Assembly (NCBI RefSeq): GCF_963676685.1
Contig: NC_092345.1
Coordinates: forward strand, 75,195,960-75,259,959
Direction: 5' to 3'
Length of the DNA: 64,000 bases
Origin: Mytilus edulis
Taxonomy: Eukaryota; Mollusca; Bivalvia; Mytilida; Mytilidae
Part shown: piece after piece, positions 47,085-58,300 of the stretch
How the letters are laid out: each line of letters opens with the position of its first letter
How positions within the stretch are numbered: position 1 is the first letter of the stretch
Notes under the pieces: generated by a model
Seen by the model: the letters and a program-made list of their open reading frames with translations, nothing else
Told to the model about the DNA's origin: nothing
Databases searched by the model: none
Position numbers and translations under genes: made by a program

Positions 47085-47410
47085 TATTGTAACCCTGTCG
47101 TGTAATGTTGTCATTTTAATGTTATAATTAACACTGCCATTAAAGCGGGAGGTTTGGCATGCCACAAAACCAGCTTCAACCCACCATTTTTTCATAAAAT
47201 GCCCTGTACCAAGTCAGGAAAATGGCCATTATTACATTATAGTTCGTTTCTGTGTGTGTTACATTTCGGTGTTGTGTTTCTGTTGTGTCGTAGTTCTCTT
47301 ATATTTGATACGTTTCCCTCAGTTTTAGTTTGTAACCCGGATTTGTTTTTTATCTATCGATTTATGAATTTTGAACAGCGGTATACTACTGTTGCCTTTA
47401 TTAGGCATAG
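47085..47410 (+). repeat. Dispersed repeat family B
   Basis: Complete-looking copy from 'tgtattgtaaccctgtc' to 'tatactactgttgccttta', about 110 bp upstream of the SDR start codon on the opposite strand. It could lie in or near the SDR promoter. Confidence 0.7.
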
Positions 47411-47669
47411 GCTGAATTGTATATCTATATAATAATACAAACTGAGACATTTAGAACATCTGTTTACTATTATTCATATACAATGGTTAACATTTTGTGT
47501 CGTGAATTTGTTTTCGAAAAAATAAAACTCATCACTATCTTGGTTTATGAACCCTACAGAGAGAGTCGGAGTAACGACGCTGTACTGTAGTATTTTGGCA
47601 ATTTTCACATAAAATATAAATTATTTGTGACAAGGACTCAATATTGAATACTTGTAACCAGTAATGTAC

Positions 47670-47910
47670 CTAAAAAGTAAGATAGCAAAAATACCAAACT
47701 TTAGAGGAAATTTCCAAACGGAAAGTCCCTTTAACAATTAATGAATTTTAAAAAGGCAAAATCAAAAGCTAAAACACATCCAAAGAATGCGAAACAACTG
47801 TTATATTTTTATATTGTAAAGACATTGCCTTATGTGAAGAATGCGCAATTTAATCTGGTTTCATACCTATCTAAACCTTTTATGTGTACGACAGTCGCAT
47901 AACATTTGCC
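47670..47910 (-). repeat. Dispersed repeat family C
   Basis: Inverted family C copy upstream of the SDR gene, from 'aaaaataccaaactttagag' to 'tgtacgacagtcgcat', with several internal changes. Confidence 0.6.
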
Positions 47911-48012
47911 AAAACGTCGTCTTAAAATAATCTATCATACAACATTTCTCATCGACTATTTAATAAGGCTTATTTGTATCTTTAATATCAAGTTCACTGG
48001 GATATATTAAAG

Positions 48013-48170
48013 ATGCATGCCCAAACAAATTGGAAAAAGATCGTTAATAAGAGAAGATGATTCAAATTTTTCAAAAGGTTCATGAAAAATATGAAATAGA
48101 ATCAAACTATAGAATCGCAGCTTCTCCAATTTACGTTATTTTTCCAATTTGTTAGTTTGGGCATACATCT
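48013..48170. repeat. Small inverted-repeat element, about 155 bp
   Basis: The left end 'atgcatgcccaaacaaattg' and the right end 'caatttgttagtttgggcat' are inverted copies (about 25 bp with a few mismatches). The interior is AT-rich. Possible miniature transposon; no clear target duplication seen. Confidence 0.5.
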
Positions 48171-49559
48171 ATCATACCTCTGTGAACTTTATATTAAGGA
48201 TACAACCCTAAACTATGCCTGTTGCATATGTCTTGATCTTTTATTCGATATTGATACAACTGGATGACTTCAGTTTAAAGGAACAGTAGTTATCGATGTT
48301 CACAGAAGAACATACAAATTAAAGTAAACTAAAGGATCAAATATACACACAAAAATGTCAAAATCAGGAATAAACACAAACCTCAAACTAGAATCTACGA
48401 CAAATATGATGATATTTACTTTCCAATTGTAATCATCCCTTTTATTATTAGTAACATATACCATATGTAGGAAAGATCAAGTATGAAAATTTGATAAAAG
48501 TATTTCAAACTGTAAGAAGCTATATGGCACAAAAAGGACACGACCATACTAGCAAAATTAATCTGAAAAAAAATTGTCGAAAGGATTTGTAACATTAGTT
48601 TTTTATTTATTTCTAAATTAATCAACAGAAAATTAAAAAAAAGTAGAATATAGTTAATGTAAGTAAATAAGCTATGACAACTAAGTTGGTGATACCCATA
48701 GGGACTACAAGTTGTTTGTCAGCAGTGGTATCGTCCTAGTCTTTGAAAATAATCAAAGTACTCGTAAGAACCGCTGTGTAAATATCAATCGGAAGTCAAA
48801 CTAAATATTGCATTGTATAAAGCATTTATTTTTTAATCAACTATTCCGTACAAAGGAAGATAATTTCAACAATTAAAGATGACTTAAACATACTTTTAGA
48901 AACAGATATTAGATTCCAGCATCTTGCATAAATTATGTAATTTTCTTGACAAGTATAACATAGATTTTTACTTGAATATCTGAGCATTTATTTCATATAC
49001 AAATTTCTATAAATGTTCATGGATCTTATGTATCAATGCACCATAAATTATTATGTTGTGTATCTCAAAGGTAGTAATCAACCTTGGAAGATTTAGATAT
49101 CAAGTCAGGATTTCATTTCATGCAATGGAATCTTTACCCAAAATAATGCTTCATAAATTTTATGCATCTATAGCGCTGTTCTGGATTTACATTCACTTAA
49201 ACCAAAAGGTCAAGAATGTTTAATTACTTGAATATGTGAAGAGCTAAAATTGCATAAAACCAAAGGTACACAAAACGATTGATAAAACCAATCTAAGGTC
49301 AATTTTGTCTGAGGAAATTGGAAACTTTGTAACTCTATCTTGATTTATCAATTGAGAATTTCCGAAAGATAAATTTTGAAAATTTCTTTATGAACATTTG
49401 AAAAACCTTAAAGGTTTTTGATTGAAAAATATAACAAGGGGTAACCGCAAATAAGTGAAAAGACTTCATGGAGAATGTTTCTGAAAGTTTAATAAATTTA
49501 CCAATTCAAAATCTGTCAAAAGTATCTTATGGCAGACCAGTTACTGTAACGTCTAGAAA
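48171..49559. other. Intergenic between SDR and UBAC1
   Basis: AT-rich, holding one satellite-family fragment (48680-48760). The rest shows no gene or structured repeat that I can support. Confidence 0.4.
48680..48760 (-). repeat. Fragment of the satellite family
   Basis: Matches the 'ggtgatacc...gggacta...gtc...agcag...ggtatcg' block of the 349-bp unit in the same orientation as the array; no ribozyme part remains. Confidence 0.6.
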
Positions 49560-49799
49560 ATAAGGTTTCATCTACATCAGCCAAAGTAGGCCCTAGATGG
49601 ATTTGGCTTTTTTAAGGTCCATTTTGGTTTATAACTCTTCAACATTTTTGTCATTATACATCATTGGCTTTCAAATATTCGGCATATGATGATCCTGATG
49701 AAGGTAAATCCAGGATTCTAATGCAATTCGAATCTAAAATATGTTTTCATTGGCTAAAAGTTGCCGTCAAATCCACAGATGACCAGGCGTAACTAAGGA

Positions 49800-50097
49800 A
49801 GACCCGCCATTTTGAATTGATTGAATCAACAAATGTTCGATTACTACTATATAATCGAAAATAAAACAACACCTACCTCAAATTTGCTGTTTTAATGTTA
49901 TTTCATTCGAATTTGAAGCGTGCAGGTAACGTAATAACCTCCAGTTTGTAAGTTTTCATTTGTATGACGTCACGTTTAATCATGACATCTTTGTGCCAAA
50001 ATCATTCATGAAGTTTCGCGGATTTTTTTCTATTTGTCAAATTTAGACATTTTTTCAAGTTTTATCGTTTTTTGTCTTTTTCTAATGCATTAGAATC
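49800..50097 (-). repeat. Dispersed repeat with a CRE palindrome, copy 2
   Basis: Reverse-complement relative of 440-740, with TGACGTCA at 49965-49972 and ATGGCGGG at its far end. It abuts the palindrome at 50098-50262, and both sit inside the old satellite array. Confidence 0.65.
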
Positions 50098-50262
50098 GGA
50101 ATAACAGTACTGTAGTTGAAGAGTTGCTACCGTCAATTTTAATTTGACAGTCGCAAATCTCCGTTTTATTGTCTCCACTACGCGTCGCCAGTAAAACTGC
50201 ATTTGCGACCGTCAAATCTACAATTGACGGTGGCAACTCTTCAACTACAGTACTGTTATTCC
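50098..50262. repeat. Large foldback palindrome, arms about 75 bp
   Basis: Begins GGAATAACAGTACTGTAGTT and ends with its complement. The arms are imperfect toward the centre (50170-50200, 'actacgcgtcgcc'). It lies within the composite insertion that splits the old satellite array. Confidence 0.9.
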
Positions 50263-51529
50263 TTAAAAGATCTTCGAACGTATGAAATTTATATGGTGTT
50301 GTTTACATTTTTACAGCACTGATCCGATACCTCTGCTGGTGGACTATCAGTCTCCGATGGTATAGTCCACTCTGTAGTCAGTTTTGGGATACTGACATGA
50401 TTTAAAACAAACTATCTAAAATTGCCGTTTATAAATTTTGAAATTATATACAAAAACTAAGGTTTCATCTCCCTCAGCCAAACTTGACTTTAAAAATATT
50501 TTTCTATTTTTAGGTCCTTTTTAGTTTATAGCTCTTCCTTATAAATCATTGGCTTTCGAGGATACGGTTTGGGGCGTTTATGATCGATATCTCTGCTAGT
50601 GAACTACCAGTCCTTAACGGTATCACCATCTCAGTCGTCAGTTCTTTGATACTGACATGATTTATAAAAAAAACTTTCTTAAATTGCCGTTTATAATTTT
50701 GTAAATTAAACAAAAACTTAAGTTTCAACTCCCTCGGGCAAAGTTAGCCTAAGATGGATTTTGCAACTTTTTTATGTCTTTTTGATTATAGCTCTTCAGA
50801 GTTCTTTGTCCTTATAAAAATCCTTGGCTTCCAAATGCGGCTTTAAGCATTCATGATGGAGGTAATCCAGAAAAGCGCTTCATAAGCATAAAATTTATAA
50901 TGTGTTGTTTAATTTGTTATAGCACTGAGTCGATACCTCTGCTGGTGGACTACCAGTCGCTGGTGTCATCAGCTCAGTAGTCAGTACGTTGGCACTGACA
51001 TGATTAATAACAACCTTTCGAAAATTGCCGTTAATAAACTTTGGAAATTAAAAGAAACCTTAGGTTTCAACTCCCTCAGGGAAATTTGGATTTGTAACTT
51101 TTTATTTTCATTTTAAGATTTATATATTCTTTAACGTTGTCTGTCCTTATAAATCCTTGGATTGCCACTATTCGGCATTGAGGTTACAAGATAGAGGTAA
51201 ATCTAGAAAAGCGCTTCATATGCCCGAAATTCATAACGTTTTGTTTTCAGTTTGTATAGCACCGAGATGATACCTCTGCTGATAGACTATTAGTTCCCAA
51301 TGGTATCAACAGCTCAGTAGTCATGTCTTCGAAACTTACCTAATTTATAATAAACTATCTAAAATTGCATGTTTATAAATTTTGAAATTATGCAGAAAAT
51401 TAGGTTTCAACTCCCTCAGGCAAAGTTGCCTTTAGATGGATTTGGCTATTTTTTTGGGTCCTCTTTTGGTTTATATCTCTTCAACATTTTCTGTCTATGC
51501 ATCCTTGGCTTTCAAATATTCTGCTTAGA

Positions 51530-51571
51530 GCGTTCCTGATGAAGAGTTATCCAGAAAAGCGCTTCAAATGC
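51530..51571 (+). ncRNA. Hammerhead remnant in the diverged sister array
   Basis: Stem I GCGUUC / AAAUGC (five of six positions pair); core CUGAUGA intact; stem II position AGAGUUAUCCA, weakly paired; GAAA; palindrome AAGCGCUU; cleavage C. It sits at the same relative place in its unit as the ribozyme in the 349-bp array. Other units have lost the core at 51189, 50850 and 49695. Confidence 0.55.
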
Positions 51572-51710
51572 ATGAAATTTAAACATGTTGTTTTCATTTG
51601 TTTCGTCAAACACAAACATCCAAAACTTGTTTTGAATTGCTACATATGGGTACATGATATCTTTCTTTCAAACAGTGAAATAAGTCTAAATGAGTTGATT
51701 TCATAGTGTT

Positions 51711-52390
51711 GTATATGAAACTTACTTACACTTAGGATACTAATTTCAATTTTACTTAAAACTCATGGTCACAAAAACCCAATTAAACTTGGTTTTCAAG
51801 CTTGTTATTCCCTCATGTTGAACAGATTAGATTAGTTATGCTACATTTTCATGTGTCTAGCTTTCAAAAATGTGATAAACAGCACCCTGAGAATTCTTAA
51901 TTTTATAATATAATCACATTTATACATCTAATCAGCAATCATACACATCTCTTTATTCTTATATCTGAAAAAAAGTTTGAGTTCATTGTAGTCAGATAGT
52001 TGTCTCATTAGTAATCACACCACATCTCTCTTATTTTAATATCTGAAAAAAGTCTGTGCTCATTGTGTTCAGCTGATTTTATTTCTACCAGTACCTGTTG
52101 TGAATAATTTTGATGAGGTCAAGTTAAATCGCATTAATTAAATCTATTAAAAGTTTGTTAAAAAAAAAGGTAACTAAGATAATCATTATTTAACACACTA
52201 TCAAATAATTCTTTTAGTCAAATTTCTTCCAAAATTCCTCTTCAAACCAGCCTTTTCTATGATTGAGGTGACCTTACCAGTAATACAATACAGTAAATTA
52301 GTAAATATGTTTTTTTTTATTATCAATAAATAATTAAGGCACTTTAAATAACAGGTATCACAAATGAATATCACAAAAATAAACAATAAA
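51711..52390. other. Downstream region of UBAC1
   Basis: Should contain the UBAC1 3' untranslated region (minus strand); 'aataaa'-type words occur near 52310-52330. The open frame across 52201-52488 is out of frame with UBAC1 and is not coding. Confidence 0.4.
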
Positions 52391-55300
52391 TTATTTGATT
52401 TGTCCATCGTTGTCAGTTTCACTGGAATATTTCCAAGAATGGTATATCCTTGTAATATGAACAATAAAAGGTCCAGTTTCTGGGTCACTCAGCCACTGGT
52501 GTAAGGTCAAGGGGCTTTCTAAAAGTTGTATCATAGCTGAAATATAAATATTTATTTAGTAATTGTGTAATCTGTATATGACAAGCAAATAAAAAATATG
52601 TGACTCAATTGACTGGAATGTCAGATACTATTCATCAGTATGAAAATATTAAGATTCAAACAATATTTTGCAGGTTTTTTCTTGAGGTCAACTTAAGTAA
52701 ATTGATGATATCCCAAGTCCTGTATGCAACTTTTTTCATTTTGATTAAGAACAAACACTATAATAGATGATGCATTTATTGCTTTTATTTTCTTAAAACT
52801 GTGGTTTTCTGATTTGATATGTTTCATAATATGTTAATGTAAATTCAGAAAGTTTTCATTGCTATGTATTTGTATTAATATAAACAACTTCAAACAATTA
52901 AAAGGTACATATCCTAGTTATTAGTTACTGAAGAAAAATTGTACACTAAATTTTATGTATTTTATTTTAAAGATTATATTTACTGTTCTTGGCATCTTAC
53001 CTAACAAACATCTTGGGTTATTCAAACCAAGCTGTACATTTGGATTTGACACTAAAGCTTTGTACATTTGACTAGATGAATCCAAACCTTCTGGTTCACT
53101 TTCCTCAATTCTTGTTTTTCTGTCTCCTAGCAACCACTCACACTGAAAATATTCAAACAAAAATCTGTCCTTATAGTCAATTCTTGTTGAATAGATTACA
53201 ATTCTTGTTCAATTAGAGTTTTCCTGAAGCCTATACTCCATCACAGATGAAGTTGAATTATAATCTTACTATGCTTTCAATTTTGCACTTGCACTACTAA
53301 CATTCATGACTTGACTGTCCTAGAATAGTTTGTTAAAATGTGTAACCAGCTGTAGATTAATCTGAAGAAGTAAATTGTAGTTATTTAGTGAGAAATAACA
53401 TTACGCCACACCAAATCAATACCTGAAAAAAGGTTGATAAGAAAAAGCCCTGTTCAGGGTCCAAAGTGACACAACTTTTAAGTCAGTTGACAGTTCATTT
53501 TATTTAATCCTGCATTTCCTTTTCAACACAAAATAGATCTAGATTTTTTATTACTTAAAAAACATGTGCTTACAGGTTGAATATCTATTTTTTATGCCTA
53601 CATTCTACTGCAAAACAAGTCAAATGAGCTTGACGCAGACATGTTCTTTACCATGTTTACAATAACATGAAATACTTCATTTTGAAGGATGGTCCACTGT
53701 TCACAAGTTTTTCATCCTATTAATATATCAGAAGTGTAATATGATTAAAAGTTGTACATACAAATGTATAATAGCAAGATCTATTACAATTGTTGTACTG
53801 GCACACACAAAAATGGCATACTGAAAGAGAGTTCTGTTGGCTCAGAAATATCTCAAATCTAATTTGAGAAAAAAACTCAAATAAATTCTTCACTTGCTTT
53901 CTCCCTTTTTCATCATTGTCAGTAGAAGTTTGAAGGACTACAAATTAATTTGATGAGGCCTTTGACGATATGAATTACTGTTATATGTGGTACAATAACA
54001 TCACAACTTAAGGGTTGCCTATGTCATATTCATATTCAGACACATCCATAACTTACAGCACCATTCTGTTCATTTCTGGAAACCTTTAAAGCTTCAATAA
54101 CTTCTGCCTCATCAAATCCCATCTCTACAAGATTTAACAAGGCCTGTGGATTAGGTTTGAATTCTTTCTTCCCCAGAGCTCTTAGAGACTGAAGATTACT
54201 TTGATGTGTATCTTCCTTTATGGTTTCTGGTAAAGTTATTCCCGTGGCGCCTTCTACCTGTAAAGAAACACAAAGAGCTGCTATAATTAGTTTGTATCAA
54301 TGCCTTTTTACTTGTATAATAAGATAGTATGAATGACTTTACCTTGCTATAATTAGATTGTATGAATGCCTTCCTTTTTTCTATAATAAGATTGTATGAA
54401 TGTCTTTTTCCCTTGCTATAATTAGATTGTATGAATGCCTTCCTTTTTTCTATAATAAGATAGTATGAATGACTTTACCTTGCTATAATTAGATTGTATG
54501 AATGCCTTCCTTTTTTCTATAATAAGATTGTATGAATGTCTTTTTCCCTTGCTATAATTAGAAAGTATGAATGCCTTTTTGTCTTGCTATAATTAGATAG
54601 TATGAATGACTTTTTCTCTTGCTATAATTAGATTGTATGAATGCCTTCCTTTTTTCTATAATAAGATTGTATGAATGTCTTTTTCCCTTGCTATAATTAG
54701 AAAGTATGAATGCCTTTTTCTCTTGCTATAATTAGATAATATGAATGACTTTACCTTGCTATAATTAGATAGTATGAATGCCTTTTTTTTCTATAATAAG
54801 ATTGTATGAATGACTTTTCCCTTGCTATCATTATATTGTATAAATGCCTTTTTCCTAACTCAAAAACAAAATTCTAACCCTTTTGGTCCATGTTATTTAT
54901 GAGAAATGTGTTTTTGGAGCTTAGGATGATGTTCATTTTCACTGAACTGGTACACACTTTATTTAGGGGCAAGATGAGGACCACCTCCCAGTGCCGAATT
55001 GGAGAAAATCTTGCATGACATATTTTTAATCATATTAACAGCAGTAATATATGAGTTGTAACAGAAAGAAATAGACCTTATGCAAGTGAACATATTATAC
55101 ATATGCATGTATAGCACTTTGATTGATTTTGCATCATTAAATACAAAATAAAAGATGGATTTCAATCTGTTCTATAGAGTTCTTATTTCAACTTAAGGCT
55201 TCATATTGTGTCAAGCAGCTGATATTTTACAATATCAATATGATGAATTTTGTGATTGTACTTAAGTGTTTTCTTTATTTCACCAGCAAACAGAAAGATG

Positions 55301-58300
55301 AATTGATAAGTGCAGGTCAATGTGTTAGTTTTTCTTGGGGCCACCTATATTAAGGAGGTAGACCTAGGTTAAGGGAAATAACTCTTAAAATCGTCAGTAC
55401 ATTTGTGTCAACCGTTTTCATAAATATATTCTTAGCTTCTAGGTTACATAGATTATTTCCAATCTGTTTCAGTTAAATGCTTGAAAAACATTGATGAAAC
55501 TTGACTTTAAAAAACACATAACTGATTTAAAGAGTTATCTCCCTGAACCAAGGTCTACCACCTTAATATAAGGAAATGTCATATGATTGCAAATGAGACA
55601 ACCATCTAAAGACCATTAAACAAAGATGTGAACAATGACAGGTCCCCTCAAGAGTTGGTGCGCATGGGATTGGGTTAACATGGATTAAACCTTTTATACA
55701 ATAGTTTTTAACAGGAAATAGCTGTAGTCAACTCTTGAAGTCAGCCAGACCGGAGAAATATTTCCAGATACCTGTAGATCGACTCAAACAAATACCAGAA
55801 GGTTGACAGACCAAGGGACATTACTCTTGCTTATCTTAGTAAAGCTAAATTCAGAAGAATATGGTTAGGGAATCTATATTCTGGTCTGAGATAAAAGTAT
55901 TTGTTTTTAAAGTTCATTCTCATATACAAGAAAGTTTAGAAAATTTTGATTTCTTTGCACTTTCTTTTATTTCAAACTTTTTCTGCAAGAGAAAATACAT
56001 GAAGATAACAAGAATGTGTCCAAAGTACATTTTCTATGTTCATTTGACAGGGTTGGCAAAAACCCGGGTTTTATGAGTATTGCCCAGCCCAGTGGGAAAT
56101 ACTGGGAAAACCCGGGTTTTACTGGGTTTTAATGGGTAATACTGGGCAATACTGGGTAATATAAAATACTGGCTTGAATTTTAAAGAGGATTCAGTGATC
56201 AAACTCAGTTGCAATACATTTAAGATATCTATAAACATATTTTGATTTATAAATTAGTTTTCTTGTTTGAGAGTGATGATACAAGTGTATATACATTTGA
56301 AAAAAGTACTATTCTTGCAACTATTTAACAAGTAAACATGTAGTCACACATTACACAAATATTAATGGAAAAGGCCTTTATCAATAATTTTCTTCTGAAA
56401 GTCTATTAAATCACCCTTTCGTCTAGATTGGTCAAACTGTTAACATAAATTCAAAGAATTCATTTTTCAAATGTATTTATCTTACATTAAGAATTAACAA
56501 GAAAATGTAAGAAAAATTACTTTTGCATAATTTATATGTACATCACTAATTAATAAGTAATTATTCAGATTAGGACATTGATATGTTTATATAACAATAT
56601 TCAGCCTTTTCATTTCTATAAGGGTTAATGACTTGACCCTGTAGGGTGTTTATTTAGCAATATGATTGCATAGACATTTAAATTTACAATTCACATAAAC
56701 ACTGCTATAAAATGCATTTTTTTTTAAAGTTTGGATAGTTGAAACAATACATGAAAATTAACAAGGTATTAATAATTCGAAAATATTCAAATTTTGTATT
56801 CTGCCTACATAGAAGTAGTGAAGAAAAGAATGAAATTGAATTTTCAATCTTCTAGAAACATGACTCTCAATGGTTATCTGTATAAAATGTATATTTTTAG
56901 CTATAATACTATGAAACTACAACAAGACTTTACTATTTTGTGTTAAAATAAGTTTAAAAAGTCTTATTGCCCAGTATTACCCAGTATTACCCATTTCTGG
57001 GAGTATTGCCCAGCCCGGGAAAACCCGGGAATTCCCACCTGGGTTTTCCCGGGCGGGTAATACTTTGCCAACCCTGTCATTTGACCTTGAAATTGGGATA
57101 AACACTCCAATTTGGCATAGTTTTTAAATTATTTTTCATAAAATGTCTCACTAAATATCTATTGTTGTGATCAAAAATAATCATAGGTGAACACTCGATA
57201 AAAAAGATATCATAAATCAATCCTGTGGTCAGTGACCAGAAATTTGATTAAATGAAGAACCTTTAAACCATTTAAATACCATAGGTAATGTTTTGACATA
57301 TGTGTCTTTATATTTAGAGACAAATAATGCAGTCTGAATGTTTATGTTAACCTTGAGATCGAAAATATGGTTTGAGTAAACTGAAATTTCAACTCATCCT
57401 ATTTGACTCATTAGGAGTTGAAATACATATATTTATATGGGACAAAGCTAGGGACCATGGGAAAACTTTGACTCAATAGAAATTTCTAGTCAACCGAGTT
57501 TGAGACAATGAGGGTTTGATTGTATGACAGATATTGTGATGATATTCTACCTGATCCTCCTGTGTATTTTCTGGTTCAGGGTCTAATGCATGTTGTAATA
57601 GCCATTCCATTGCTGAATTAAAAGAGTTTCTACAACAGAGACAATACTTTTAACCAAAAATATAAATAAAAAATTATTCCATTATAATAATGCTAGATTT
57701 TTGCTAAAACCACATAAAGAATTGCAGTTATATATATTTTTTTATAAAGTTCTAATCACTAATTGAAAATATTAAACAAAACATCATCTAAATAAACACT
57801 TCTATACTTTTTGTCATTTGAAGAACTCTGTATTGATTTCTAATTGTTGATAGCTGATTATAAATTTATTCTGAACTTTAATAGAATCTGGCTGATTTAG
57901 AGCTCAACAAAGTTCTATAAAGGCACCTGTTTATTGTTGAAGACTTCATTTTCTTACATTTAGTTGCTATCATATTGGTGTATCTTCATATTTCCTTTTA
58001 TTCCTTTTAAAATCTCAATATAAAGTGATTTCTATTTTTTTTCTTTGAGAGAAATATATTTCAACTGTATAAAGAATATAGCAGCGTAACATATAATAAG
58101 ACTAGATGATTTTTATTGATCCCAAAATCAAATACTTGTGGAGTATTTTATTTCGTTTATTTCGTGGAAAGAATATATCCACGAAATTAAAACCCCCACG
58201 AAAATTTAACCTCCATATAATACCACTTCCATTTAAGGAAACCACGAAATTAAATCCCCATGAAAATTAATGTTTCTACTGTATTACATATATTGTATGG

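Larger units (their letters stand above)
49560..51710 (+). repeat. Old, diverged tandem array related to the 349-bp satellite
   Basis: About five units, recognisable by the 'caactccctc' block (49562, 50459, 50721, 51063, 51403) and the 'gatacctctgctggtgg' block (50320, 50584, 50936, 51266). Spacing is about 340 bp where undisturbed. It is the reverse complement of the 20.9-24.9 kb array, so here the ribozyme strand is plus. It is interrupted by a composite insertion of about 500 bp (49770-50270). It lies between the SDR and UBAC1 genes. Confidence 0.8.

Noticed and set aside
52201-52488. Alternative C-terminus of UBAC1 in an open frame
   Set aside because: The true frame from the acceptor at 52536 gives DPETGPFIVHITRIYHS and stops at 52391, matching the family. 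The longer frame is shifted.
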